Assembly (NCBI RefSeq): GCF_964204645.1
Contig: NC_134031.1
Coordinates: forward strand, 3,393,001 to 3,457,000
From: Tubulanus polymorphus
Lineage: Eukaryota; Nemertea; Palaeonemertea; Tubulaniformes; Tubulanidae
Direction of reading: 5' to 3'
Length of the DNA stretch: 64,000 bases
Shown: in pieces, positions 25,391 through 37,552 of the stretch
Layout of the letters: each line of letters opens with the position of its first letter
Numbering within the stretch: the first letter of the stretch is position 1
Position numbers and translations under genes: made by a program
The notes under the pieces: generated by a model
Told to the model about the DNA's origin: nothing
What the model saw: only the letters and a program-made list of their open reading frames with translations
Databases searched by the model: none

Positions 25391-26317
25391 TGTATGTGAA
25401 TGTACAGCATTGATTTGGTTCATTCTTGGTCCATTCTAAATTGGTCAGTTCCAGGAATGGGCCAAATGGACTAAGGAGCATGAATGCAGCTATAGTGTGG
25501 TTTTCAGGGTCGTATATCCTGACTGTTTTCTAAAAAAAAGGTCTCAAAATTTCGAAGTGCCCCCTATGTTTCAGGTGTTCTAACAAGTGATGCACTTTTT
25601 GACAAATATTTTCTCGGTATCAACTTTAACCCAAATAACCATAACTTAAATTCATTGAAGCTTCCAACGCTTCTTTATTTGCATTGCGCCATCAGGTTTG
25701 CCTTTTCGGCTAGTTAGAAGTACCCCTGTTTGATGCTGGAAATAGCCTTGGATCGGCCCCTGATTTTCTTTTAGGAGCAAACGAAATATTTTTGAATATC
25801 CCGGTATATATTTTGAATTTCGAAGTTGTTTTATTTTCATAATCAAAGAAAATAATGTTTATTTTGAATTAAGTTTATATCAATATTTGTGTATGTATAT
25901 TTTTGTCAATCATTTCATGCATAAATGATTCTATTCATTAATGGAGCCATTGATGAAAATGTTTTTAAATGATTTATTATTAAGTAATTGGTAATATAGG
26001 ATGAATGTAGTACGCTAGACTCCGTTTTGAATTATGTTTATATCTATGTTTTTTTTTTGCGTTTGTATATTTTTAAAGTCAATTATTTTGTGCATAAACG
26101 AGTATCAAAGCTTTTTTATAAGAGCAGTATTCTGAATGTGTGTTTTTGAATATGGATTGTTTTGCGTGATACAAGTTCAATGGAGTTCGTGAACTAATAG
26201 TAGAATAACCGCGCTCAAACGTGGAGAATAGATGGTATGATCGAAACCCACTATGTACAGATTTAAAAGGTTTGAAACCAAAAATTTATTTAATCAAAAA
26301 TTTTTAAATCAAAAGAT

Positions 26318-26348
26318 GTTTCAGACTCTCACTCGAGATCATCGTCAG
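26318..26348 (-). ncRNA. Hammerhead-ribozyme-like core, diverged
   Basis: Read on the minus strand: CTGACGA, a short imperfect hairpin, then GAAACATC. This is the CUGANGA ... GAAA order of a hammerhead core. An AAATAAATTTTTGG tail follows, as it does at the better copy 30154-30185. Stem II has a bulge, so self-cleavage is doubtful. Confidence 0.3.
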
Positions 26349-29300
26349 GTGTGAAACTAAGAATTGTCGCTACAATTTTTTAGATTTTCTTTTTCTGACA
26401 ACAATCAAAAGTGCAATCAATCAATGCGGTGTAGGGATATGGAAACATGGAAACCTTTATAAAAAAAACTCTCCTATGAAAATTATAGTTTATTTCAAAG
26501 TGATTTACTGGTACTCCGAGATCCAAGGAAAGCAGAGTCTACTGTATACGGTGTATTGAACAATCAAGCTCAAAAAATGATGATGCTCATTTTTGAAAGA
26601 TTTTTTTTGGGTAATATTTAGTAACGTACCAGGTACAACATTACGGGGGTCAATGTCCTGAAAAATTTGTAAAAGTGTTGATAGTGTCTTTTTGTTCCAT
26701 GGTTTCAATTTATCAATTGCGTACGTGTTGCCCAGCTGCTCTAGTGGCCTGGCCTGATTTTCAAATCCAATTATTTTCATTTTCATATAAAAATCCAGGC
26801 AAGTTGTTTTGCGCTGACAAGTTCTACCGGTAAATTAGGCCAGATGTCTGCTGAACTTCAAAAAGCTAAAAAATCGATTTAGAATAATAGGATTCGTTTT
26901 GAAAAAACAATGCTACACAGGTTAAGTTAATCAAGTAAAATACACAGCTGAGAATAAAAAACTTGAATCTCATTCTTTCATGGTTGATAGATTTCTGTTT
27001 TAGAGACCATTTTGAAGTACAATGTGTGAACGTCCCTTTATGTACCCCTTATGTCATACCTGGTATGTTCAGGGGAAAATAGTAAATATCTCATATTCTT
27101 AAGCCACCTGACCCTGTTTTTTTGTATATGTTTTGAATGACCCCCTTGACTTCATTTATTTTTATCACATTCCTTTATGTCAATCTAATATTACCGTTTA
27201 AGAATGAATACACATTATTTTCGTTTTGACCGTTTATTGAACTTATTCTATGTTAACCTATACTCAAATAACAAGCAACTGTACTTTATTTCATTTCCTT
27301 TGATTTGTATAAGTCGAATCTCTTGACAATTTATTTTCATGTTTTTGTTCACATATCCATAACTGATCTTAAAAGCATATATATTCACTTAAATATTACT
27401 TTCTTACTTGTCACGATAAACTTGATCAATGTTATTAGTCCTTTGTATAAACATAATGAAAATTACATGTATTTTTGCTATATTGCATGTGAGTATTTGT
27501 ATCTCGAACTTATTGTTACTTCGGCGAATTATTTTCTTAAAAAACTAATTTTTCATGAAAATTTCGTTCTTGAATTAGAGCACACCAGCATTGAAATGAA
27601 ACTTAAAGCATTTTGATAAATCTCTTTCGTGTGGAAATTATCATGATGTACTATTTCATTAAATTTAGTTTTTTTATATTGTGCTTAAGATCTAAACTAG
27701 GATTTCAATTTTCCCTCTTTTGATTGATCAGAAAATATTTTTTATGAAGAATCTCTCGTGGCGTCATAGGTTGTCACATTTTTAGGTGAAATCCATGTTC
27801 TTCCGGAGGGAATATAGTGTACTTACAAATATAGATTATTAGAAGTTTAGACTTTGATATTTATTTTGTACGGTACTGTTATTATTGTATTGATAGTGAA
27901 TGACAATGCTTTTATTATTTTGATACATAAATCATTTTGTAATAATAGTGAATATGTCCGAAGTCAGAAGTCCATCAGTAAGGGTCTTGTAGAAGTGCGT
28001 TTTGATTTGTTTAGTACAAGTGACCCTTTGTTTATCGATTTAGAAATATTCCACCTTAGAAATATCTATCATGTACAGTTGTTAATGATATTTAGAAATG
28101 AATGCTTCAGGGGTTTTTTTATTCAAAAAGGAATTTGGAAAATTTTGTTGCATAACGCCTACTTCGTAATTCAACATTCTATATTTGACTGAGGTTACTC
28201 TTTGGAAAGCTATTTCAAAATATTATTTTTCACCAGAATAAAACGTAAAACCTAATGAGGTAGACCTATTTCATCATCTTGTTGACTGAGATAAACCTTG
28301 ACTGAATCAAATTCATGGACCGAGGGTGATTGATAGGTTTTCATGGATGTGCCTTCTGATCAGACAGGCGCCATAAATTTCCTTCCTCAACCTTCTAGCC
28401 CTGCCCCTGATCGGGATATAAGTGGACCATCAGATACTTGAAACATATTTATATTCATAAATAAGCTTTATGGATTTCAAACCTGAAAAAAAAAGAAAAA
28501 TGAACAGGGTCATTTTAAGTAAGAGTTTTAGTTAGTGTGGGGAGAGCTTCATCTAGAAAATAATATGAAATGAAGAACAGCTTTACATCAGAAATAGGTT
28601 GATAAAAAACGACTAGGCTAGACTTGAATTATATTAGTTTTGATGCTTATTTTTATAAAGAATTTAGTTCAGCTTTTTTGTCTATAGTTTTTTTCTGTAT
28701 TTAGAACGGAAGTGTCTGGAATGAGCTCGTTTAGTTTGTTTTCTATGCAAAAACTTTATTAGTATTTTCGCCCTGCAGCATAAAACTGATTGTTTTGTAT
28801 GTTTGGAGGTTACTTATGCATTAATGTTCATATATGTACGGTTCAATTATCAAGACTTGTATTAAAATGTTCTGCCTTTATTTCATATCAAAGAAATATC
28901 ATGTACCTGGCTTGATAAGGGGACTCAACTTTCCAAGTCCATTGCCAACTGGTGATAACTGAAGTCCTTAGTAACCCATCATCGGGAGCACGAAAAATAT
29001 GGTGTCATATAGAATGATGTTTTCAATGAATTAGAGTTAGATTTGGCATATTCGTTCTCAGAAGTACGTTGGGGTGATAACGGACTTAAGCAGAAAAGTC
29101 CAGATGAATTTATGGTTGCTCAATAATAACAGATTGATGTCATATTTTATTCATTATTCAGTGTTTGTCTAATATCCCTCGATAGGCAAAATCTTTTTTC
29201 ATGTGTCCTCAAATCCGAAAAAAATCTTGATCCGTAACAATGTTTTTCTTTGGAAAAAAATCCATGTACTTACTTTATTTCAAAAACCTTTTCGTGTTGA

Positions 29301-30153
29301 GATACTTAAAATGTACTTGCTTTATTTCACAATACGTTTGACGTTTAAGATACTTATTGAAGTCATAGATTTATGCTATATTTCTATTATATTATTTCTG
29401 TATATCCGATTAATAAGATTAGAAGACGTATATATGTGTGTTGTTTAGCAATATTTCGATAGAAATATTTTGAGAATCGGTTAAAAGGAGATACTTTTAT
29501 CGTCCAAACGAGGACAAAACGTAGTATGGTGTCGCGTGAAATTGAATGAATATTTATTGCGTCGTTTCCGATGCCGAAAATTCGTGTGTATATATGTTTT
29601 CCACAAATAGAAAAAAAAGAGATTCGTCAGAAAAAACCTGCGTTATAAATCGTTGTCGTTTTTGGGTATCTATTTCTAAGGTCGTGTTTCACGAGCGAAA
29701 CGGTTTCCATGGCGATGACATTAAAACCAGGTGGGAAGGAGAGTTTCACCTCCGAATTAAAAAGCAGTGAAAACTGACACCGCGCGCGCTCGCTTGTATT
29801 TCGTGTACATATAAGTGTCGAGTATAAAAATGAATTGAAGCAGACTGACAAAAATATGAGATTGAACATAAAAGAACAACGACTGTGATTTCGGCGGAAA
29901 GATCAATTACAGCACTTCCCACGACGATGACTAGAATGATATATTTTCAGTTTTTCAACGAGGTCTTAGTAAAAACCTCGAAACAGTTAGAATAAACTTT
30001 TGTATCACCAGCAGTGAGTAATTCGCCCATCTACATCCCACAACGCCCAAGATCTCGGAACATATTACATTACTGGTGGATTGAATGATTCATAAATGTA
30101 AAAGCCCCGCGATAAAAATGTATCCAATGAAATTTATTCACATGAAACCACAA

Positions 30154-30185
30154 CATTTCGGCTGTTGGCTAACAGCCGTCATCAG
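30154..30185 (-). ncRNA. Hammerhead-ribozyme-like core of a Penelope-type retroelement end
   Basis: Minus strand: CTGATGA, a perfect 8-bp stem II (CGGCTGTT/AACAGCCG, loop AGCC), then AAATGTTGTGG. With the closing G this gives the hammerhead signature CUGAUGA-stem-GAAA. Penelope-like elements are known to carry such motifs in their terminal repeats. Stem III and the NUH cleavage site are not clear to me, so activity is not claimed. The preceding minus-strand sequence to about 30583 may be decayed element sequence. Confidence 0.45.
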
Positions 30186-31061
30186 GTGGAACCTACCATT
30201 AGGTGGTTCATGTATCTAGAGTCTACACGGATTAGTGTTTTATACGACAAATGATTCATGTTTCTCTGAAGATGGGATTTCGATAAATCTCGAAACTCTG
30301 ACACAAAATCCAGCATCTTATCTCGGATTTTTAAGATGCGGCAAAACTTTCGAATATCAACATGACGGGATCGTTCATTATCAAACAATTCTGTCGAACG
30401 TTTGTTTATGTGTATACATTTTTCCAAAAAGGTGTACATCCCAAAATTATCAATTCGTTCTTGAAGAAGGCTTGGAAGCCAAAACCAAACAACAAACCAA
30501 TAAGAAACAGGGTTTGGCAGACGACATAAGTGTTTACTGAATACCTTCAATTTCACGATGGGCCAAACATTAATAAATAACACAAAACTTCACTGTGAAC
30601 GTGTGGCATGAAATCATACAGAAAGAACGTGTTTTTTATCATACACCAAATAATTGTTTGAGGAGCGCGTAATGAAACGAGGTCTTAGAATAACCTAAGA
30701 CTAAGAAAACAGAAAAACAAGTGTAGCGGCGCACAAGTACATATATTTATGTGTAGGCCTATCTGTAAAAAACGATATATATATACCATTCAAAGTGTGA
30801 TTCAAAAAATTGATTGAACTTAATAAAAAAAACTATGAATTATTAAGGTAAGATTTTTTTTAAAGATCATTGTTAATATAGTGAACAGTTGGACGGTTTT
30901 CCCAGTTTATCGGATTCATAATTTAGACGTATTTTTCTAGGTTTTTGTTGGTGACGGATAACACGTCGACAAGGTTATACTAGTCCACGTGTTGACTCAA
31001 AAATCACAGTTTCCTCCGCTGGCGCAAACTAAACATCCGAAAAGGATTATATCGAGTTAAC

Positions 31062-31370
31062 ATGTTGAAATGCTGAGTCAATCCGAAGGTGACACCTGAA
31101 ATCGAAAACTTTCCGCTGATGAAACATTACATAGAAAAGATGTATCGCCGGTTTACTTATTGCATGATAGCTTGGTTTCTTGTAGCCATTGTTTTCATCG
31201 TTGTTGGTGGCATTCTTCTGGCCGCTTACAGCAATGCCACGAATGAAAATATAGCCATTCTGGGCGCAGTGCTTTTAGGTGTCGGGGCGCTGTGCCTTTT
31301 AATCGCGTTCTGTGCGTAGAAGGGAGACGCACGAATGATGAAGAGAGTGAAAACGTACAAGATTTATTGC
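31062..31370 (+). pseudogene. Decayed tandem copy of the small two-helix membrane protein
   Basis: This is a paralogue of the intact gene at 32428-32811. Similarity starts in the 5' UTR (CATCCGAAAAGGA here, CACCCGAAAAGGA there). From ATG 31062 the frame reads M-L-K-C-stop-V-N-P-K-V-T-P-E-I-E-N against M-G-G-C-C-C-N-F-K-V-G-P-D-I-E-N in the sister. An in-frame UGA (31074-31076) therefore replaces a cysteine. The body keeps both helices (WFLVAIVFIVVGGILLA, AILGAVLLGVGALCLL), but about seven codons of helix 2 are missing and an in-frame UAG follows at 31317-31319. Two stops plus a deletion make a pseudogene the simplest reading. Internal initiation or UGA recoding cannot be excluded from sequence. 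Confidence 0.7.
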
Positions 31371-32427
31371 TCTCGATGTTTAACGTGCCAAAATTAGATT
31401 CTTTCTTATCGTGACTACATTATACTCAAAAAACCTCTCTGTCATAAGATATAGATTACATTACATAAATACATATGACAAGCAATTCGTATCGATCTGT
31501 CTTTGTTTCGTTGAGTTTATTCTGAAATGTAGTATATTCCAAGATATCAACGTTGTTCTCCGAAGAAAACCAAAAACAAAACTAAAACGTCATCGAAATC
31601 TCGTTACCACAAGCTCAATTCGCCAAGAAACGTCTTTGATGTCGAAATCATGTAGAAAGAATTCCTTTCTATTGCACGTAATGAAAGGAGACGTCTTAAA
31701 ATATTCAAAGCAAAAAAGAAATGTGTCACAGTGGTCGTAAATTAGGCCATTGCACAGAATGTGTATAATATACCTGGATACCGCTTGGAACGAATGAGTG
31801 ATTAATATCAACAACCATAATCTAAGAGAGAGAAGTAAATTACGCGTGACGAAGGTAAGATTTTCTCCAATACACAACAGTTATATGTTTCTTCAGCAAG
31901 AAATCTTTCGTCATATCGACCTTAGGAATTCAGGTTGCCCATTACAAAAAAAATATAGTAATTTGTTGGATATCATTGGGCAAGAATTTGGTAATTTGAA
32001 ATTACGTAGGCCTATAAATACACGTATAATCCCCAAAAATACTTTCATTCTGAGCTAGTCTTCCTTCTTTATTGTAGGGTTATTCATGATCAAGAAATCA
32101 CCATCATTAGCTTTTAATCCTAGGAATTCATCAGGTTGTCTGACAAAAACAATAACTCCGACGTATCATTGGGCAAGAATCAGGTAATTTGAAATTACTT
32201 GTATTCCCAAAAGTACTTTAATTCTGAGTCTTTTTTCATTGTGATTCAATTGCAATATCGTGTCAATTCGACTGATGAATTAGCTTGTAATGTTCTGGGG
32301 CAGTTATAATCATATTGATATTAATGGTTTTTTTTCTTTAGTTTTCAGTGATCGAGACGGAGATTGATAGATCTACATTTTTACCACATTCGTTTACACC
32401 CGAAAAGGAAAATTGACTCAAGCAATC

Positions 32428-32811
32428 ATGGGGGGCTGCTGCTGCAATTTCAAAGTGGGTCCCGATATCGAGAACCCAGTGATGAAGAAATTTCAGAAGA
32501 TAGTACGTCGAACTATCCATTGCATAATCGCCGGAATTCTGATAGCTATCGTCTTCATCACTGTAGGCGCCGTTCTTCTAGCCTTTTATGGCAATGATAT
32601 AAACAGCACGGTAAATTCGACGACCAAAATTGTAGCCATCCTAGGCGCAGTGCTTTTAGGGATCGGATTGCTTTCTCTTGTAATTACGATACTCGTTATT
32701 ACAGTCATATGTTTAGCGACTCGAGAAGTTGACAGACGACATATGGAAAGTGGGCTACGAGTGGACATGAATAAAGTACCCGATGGGGCTTATCCAAAAC
32801 AAAAAGCGTAA
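32428..32811 (+). CDS. Small two-helix membrane protein with N-terminal MGGCCC, 127 aa, unknown function
   Basis: I chose ATG 32428 because it gives MGGCCCNF, a good N-myristoylation and palmitoylation context, and because homology to the decayed copy at 31062 starts there. Two hydrophobic helices (about 30-53 and 67-95) flank a short lumenal or extracellular loop with N-glycosylation sites (NST twice). A basic-acidic tail ends in PKQKA. Helix sequences such as GAVLLAFY and ILGAVLLGIGLLSL are Gly/Ala-rich, as in helix-packing proteins. I do not recognise the family. The 5' UTR is probably spliced, with an acceptor near 32341-32346. Function is not inferred beyond membrane association. Confidence 0.75.
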   Translation: MGGCCCNFKVGPDIENPVMKKFQKIVRRTIHCIIAGILIAIVFITVGAVLLAFYGNDINSTVNSTTKIVAILGAVLLGIGLLSLVITILVITVICLATREVDRRHMESGLRVDMNKVPDGAYPKQKA

Positions 32812-33124
32812 CAAATGCGACTCCTCAAAGAATTGATTATGATAAACAATTATAAATTGGACAATTTGTCATGTACATACACTCAAAATTGGCGCATTCA
32901 AGCATGACTGGCAGGGTCGATGGATGAGCTGACACTGGCAGGAGCACAGAGAAACAAAGGATGCAATTTTCAGGGACTGTCTTGGGTGACATTAAAGAGG
33001 ATTGTTAGCTAAGAATTGTGCAGCCTCCCATAGTTGCGGGTGGAAGATTGCCCTGAAAAATTGCCGTTGGGCACTGGAAAACGTTCTCCTTGTGTTAGGA
33101 TTCAGCCTCCGACAATAGTTCCTC

Positions 33125-33175
33125 GATTCAACCCCACCTCCCTGATTCAACCCCACCTCCCTGATTCAACCAGGG
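33125..33175. repeat. 19-bp tandem repeat
   Basis: GATTCAACCCCACCTCCCT begins at 33125 and 33144, with a partial third unit at 33163. Confidence 0.75.
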
Positions 33176-35179
33176 AAGTGTAATAAATGTAACTCATTAC
33201 ACTTCCATGATTCAACGAACCGTTTGAAAAATGGTAAAGTGGTTGTTCGAACCTACGCCACGAGTTATGTTCATATGCGTCATATTGGCCGTCACCTGTA
33301 ATTATAGCCACCACGGATAAACTGTGATGTATCTCTTCTCAGCGTAGATGAATGATAATTGATTATTGGGATTCAGATTCGATATGTCGATGAACTTTAA
33401 ACACCGTCATATTGTTGTATCGTTCATTACTGTAATTAGATATTCAACACGATAACAATAACTGCTGAATTTGAATGAGAGTTTGTCTTGTCCTTTTTTA
33501 GAATACCTAAAAATTACTTGGCGGACCAGTGATGAAACCAGAAGAGTTTTCTTTATTCTTCAAGCACACAAATCTTTATTTTTTTTTTCACAGCTGTCTT
33601 TAAACAATAATTCGTATATCCTCGGTATCTAATTAATATATTTAAAGATTTTACATTTTGGTACAAAATCATAATAATAGTAATAGACAATCAAACTATG
33701 TAGTTAAAATAGCATCTAAAATATAAACTAAACAAAATATTCGTTATTGTCTTTTCGGTAAGTAAGTTCACAACACAAAACTCAAAATGAATAGAAACTT
33801 CAGAATCCAGTTTCAAAGTTGTCCGATTTTCACCAGAGTGGCCCAACTTTGAAACTGGTTCCATTTTTCGTTTCTCACTAGGAAAATGCCCTTCTTTTTT
33901 TCAAGGTCATCCATCTCTTTCACAAGCATCACCAGTATTGATACAGCATAGGCCCGTTCCCCAGGAGTAATGTCTAAGTTACCTGATGGATGACCTCCCT
34001 ATACATGTACATATACTTAACATTGTTAATATACAATATCTATACAGGTTCTGTTGATACAATAGTAGACATTCTTGACTAAATCGGGACCGGTGACTTC
34101 ACGAGTAAGGTGATAATTCAACTTGAAAGGATCCCAGCTGTATGAAATCTACTATATATAGTAGCGAAATGGAATCTTGTCATCAACAAACTTCGAGAGA
34201 CTAGAAAATCTGTTTAATGTTCACACACAACAGTTGAACCTCGTCACAAACTTCAGGGGAACACAGTTCGTTGGAATCAATTACATTTTCTTAATATTTG
34301 AGTCAAAATCCTTAGTTTGCTACATCAGATGAATCGTTACATCATTATGACAAGGTTGCACTACAGTCCAAGTCCTTTATAACGCCATAAAGCATTAACT
34401 GATGCCAATCTTACTCAAATTACAACGGAAATACTATTCATTATAGCGCTATTTTTTCATAATTCCCAACAGCGTCGTTATAAAGGACTTTTGCTGCGTT
34501 CATCTATTTTCATATTTCAAAGGACTAGAATTCGTTAGTGAGAAACTAGACTCCCATATTTACACGCTTTCAATACCACATGACCATGCTTATAAATATA
34601 AGTGCGAATTGCGCAGGCAACGTTGCCGTACAAATCCATTCCTGAATAAATGAATTTATGAAAAAGTAAACGTACAAACATGTACAAACGCACGCGGAAT
34701 GCTTTTAAATAAACAGTGTACAGTAGACTGTGTCAATCAAATCCGACCAACTTGGATATAACTGTTTAAATAGGATATTTGATGAAATATCTTCCTGATC
34801 CTATATACGGGTAATGAAAATGCCATCTACCATATACCATATCTAACCCGGATATCTCGCTCGAGTCGCGACAAAAACACCCACATCAAGCGCAGTCTAC
34901 TGCGTTCCTATCGACACAACAACAACATAGGCCTACCATTAATGATATGCGTGAATAGCTGCCCATATAACAAATATCATTGACAGTAAAATAGGGCATG
35001 TATCTGATGTACAGGACCCAGTACCACAGTTGTGAGTTAAATTTCAACTCAAGGATCGAATCCCTTAACCCAGAGTAAAATTTTAAGGTTAAAATCCGTT
35101 TCATAGTTGTCGGCCAGATTGGACCTTAGAGTTAAAATTAACCAAACAGAGTCAAATTCTAACCGAGGATCAGACTTAA

Positions 35180-35651
35180 GCCCGGCGCACACGGGCGACA
35201 GTTTCGAGCAATTCTCGAGCAACCGCCCGACGTCGAATGAAAAAATCGCTTGTTTGCGGCAAGGGGCGACAGCGATTGCTCGTTGTTGAAAGGAATTGCT
35301 CCGTGTCGCCCAATATCAAACATATTTGATATTGGGCGACGGAAAATTGCTATATTCAACGGGAGTTGCCCGTGTGCGGTAGCTGGAGACGCCAAGCAAC
35401 GCGCACCGCATCAACCTAGCCAATGACTAAATGAATAATTATCATGTGATACTTCCAAATACGGCATCACCCGGGTTAGTAGCGTGCCCATCTTGACGAG
35501 TCACATGATAAAAATGTTTGGCACAAAAGATAATCGCCTCTCTGTCGCCAGTGGTCGCATACGGGCGACACCTAGCGATCGATTGCTCAACGGTTGCTCA
35601 AAAATCGGTCGCAGCAACCGGCGACTGAAAATTGCCTCGTGTGCGCCAGGC
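35180..35651. mobile_element. Non-autonomous DNA transposon with GC(C/A)..GGCGCACACG termini
   Basis: The left end GCCCGGCGCACACGGG follows TTAA (35176-35179). The right end read in reverse is GCCTGGCGCACACGAGG, preceded by TAAA. The TTAA/TTTA flank may be a decayed TTAA target site, as used by piggyBac or Kolobok elements. The interior repeats GGGCGACA and GATTGCTC phrases in both orientations. No transposase frame at about 470 bp. Confidence 0.65.
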
Positions 35652-35743
35652 TTTACAGTTAATCATGACCAACTGTGAAACCGGGTCCAGTTAAACGGAG
35701 AGACTAAAGTACATGTAAAAGGATCAGGTTCAATGTTTTCATT

Positions 35744-35860
35744 CTGGGTCTAGTTCCTCACTGGTGAGTTAAAGATTTAACTCCCGAGTTAAAATCAGTT
35801 CATTTTGAATGTTTTGACTCTAAGAGTCAAATCTAACTCACAACTGTGGAACTGGAACCA
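35744..35860. mobile_element. Palindromic MITE (same family as 55313-55426)
   Basis: Ends are CTGGGTCTAGTTCCTCAC and GTGGAACTGGAACCAG. The inside holds GAGTTAAAG ... GAGTTAAAATCAGTT ... TCTAACTCACAACTGTGG. The same order of phrases occurs at 55313-55426. Confidence 0.55.
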
Positions 35861-36718
35861 GCATATTAAACAGCGCTCTCTCTCTAATACAGTCAAAATC
35901 GGTTAAGTTGTCATTATTTATATTATTCATCGCTTTGTTAGTTGTCGTTATTTTTGAGTACCAATTTGCTTATTTCCAATTAATTCGATTTACTAAGTGT
36001 AAGTTGTCATCATAATGAGGGGGCCCAGCTTTGACGATTTCAGCGAGTTTGACTGTAAAATAAATCATTTGAACAGGCAAAATTATCATATTCAACAAAT
36101 GTAGTCCGAAAGTAACGATTACAATAGGGTACATGTAATACTGGACACTTCAATCATTTCAAGTGAAAATTGCAGACACTAACAATCAAATGCAGTCAAG
36201 GACTTAGGTCAGTGTCTGTTAAAAATGATTTTTCAACACATTGAAAACGATTTTGTAAATGCTTAGTAAAAAGATTGGAAACGTTGGTAGTTTCATCTTC
36301 ATGTTTAAAGTGTGTCTGATTGAACTGTCATGTATATATACGAGGGTTATCTATTGTGACTCTATAGTACACGAGGTTGACTAGCTGCAACCCGGCAAAT
36401 TGTCCTCGACCAATCACATCGCGTCATTACACGCGTTCGCGGACGATTTGCCGGTTCTTTTAAAGATTATGACCGGCATCGGAAATATCTTTTTCATCAA
36501 TCGGTTTATAACCTATACATACATAGAAAACTAGCTATTCAATAGTACTTAGTATAAACGAACATACGTTAAAAAACAAATATCCTAAATTAAAAACTTA
36601 TACAGAATGGCGGAAAATTCAAATGAATCGTGGATAAATGCCTGATTTGACTCATTAGTGACCTAGAAACATCAACGTACATGCCTAGTAGACTGCACCT
36701 TACTCGATAGCTTAAAGC

Positions 36719-37014
36719 TTTAACCCTTTCAGTGCTGACTAATTGATACCCTATAGAACTGAAGATAATTTGAAAATCTTTAAAATTCCACCCTAGTGTG
36801 TTGAATAACGGGAATACCACCATAGTGCGTCTACACCGGGATGCACTTTATCGTTAGTTACTAGAATTTCACTATGTTTGACAGGTGCTGCCTTTTTTCA
36901 AGAGAGATAATTACTAATTACTGATTACATCAATACACCGCAGTGCAGTGTACTAGCAAAGTCTATCACTGATTTATACACCGCACTGCGCTGTAGACAC
37001 ACTGAAAGGGTTAA
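36719..37014. mobile_element. TIR element with TTTAACCCTTTCAGTGCTG termini
   Basis: The left end TTTAACCCTTTCAGTG and the right end CACTGAAAGGGTTAA are inverse. The interior has short palindromes such as ACACCGCAGTGC and ACACCGCACTGCGC. About 296 bp, no coding capacity. Confidence 0.65.
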
Positions 37015-37076
37015 CTGGTTAAGACATCAAATTTATGTAGCTATAAACTTAATTGAAACTTGAACTTAAATCAACT

Positions 37077-37189
37077 GGGACCGGTTCCAATCATGGCTAA
37101 GACTTAAGACCAGTCTCAGACTGTCTTGTTCCATAGCTAACAACACAACTTAAGATTTAAGACCACTTTTCGACTATGGAACCGGTCCC
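37077..37189. mobile_element. 113-bp palindromic MITE with perfect 13-bp TIR
   Basis: GGGACCGGTTCCA at 37077 is matched by its exact inverse TGGAACCGGTCCC at 37177-37189. Inside are GACTTAAGACCAGTCTCAGACTG and inverse-like TTAAGATTTAAGACC. Related phrases at 9560-9670 and 38340-38400 suggest a dispersed family. Confidence 0.7.
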
Positions 37190-37552
37190 TGGAAACCAAC
37201 CGAGTTATGAATCGGAGAAATAGAAAGACTCTCCTAGAATTCACAGTGAGCAGTTTCCGGGTTGACCGTTAACGAGTAAGGAAGCGGCTATTGAAAAATT
37301 TGCTTCTGATCAATGCTTTTTCAACATTTTTAATCGCTCAATGCTTGACTACGATCATCTTTTAATCTTTTCGAACTAGAATCTTTGAAAAATTCATAAA
37401 TCTGGCACTTCAAATTATCATAGGGAGATTTTCAATTTACCACTGATTTCTGAAATTCAATTTCATTAATGGCTGCCGCGTTGGGGATTTCCATAGATCG
37501 ATGTATCTAAAAGGTAACTATAATTTCACAGATGGTATATTTTCTAGGAACA

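Larger units (their letters stand above)
25041..31030. other. AT-rich stretch, probably LRR-gene 3' UTR then intergenic
   Basis: No coding frame with conserved character. The open frames here are AT-rich artefacts (Ile/Phe/Tyr/Lys-rich) without splice context. Contents I can name: a palindromic MITE at 25262-25390 and two hammerhead-like motifs on the minus strand at 26318-26348 and 30154-30185. Part of 25041 onward is likely 3' UTR of the LRR-Ig gene, but no single poly(A) site stands out. Confidence 0.5.
32812..37552. other. Intergenic stretch rich in small transposons; includes presumed SLC27A 3' UTR
   Basis: No supported gene. It holds a 19-bp tandem repeat (33125-33175), a short inverted repeat (33807-33858), a TIR element (35180-35651), a palindromic MITE (35744-35860), a TIR element with CCCTTTCAGTG termini (36719-37014) and a small perfect-TIR element (37077-37189). 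The part closest to 37552 is likely 3' UTR of the minus-strand SLC27A gene. Confidence 0.5.

Noticed and set aside
27305-28192. Plus-strand open frames of about 100-110 codons in the AT-rich stretch
   Set aside because: Composition is Ile/Phe/Tyr/Leu/Lys-rich as expected from AT-rich DNA, with no splice sites and no motif.
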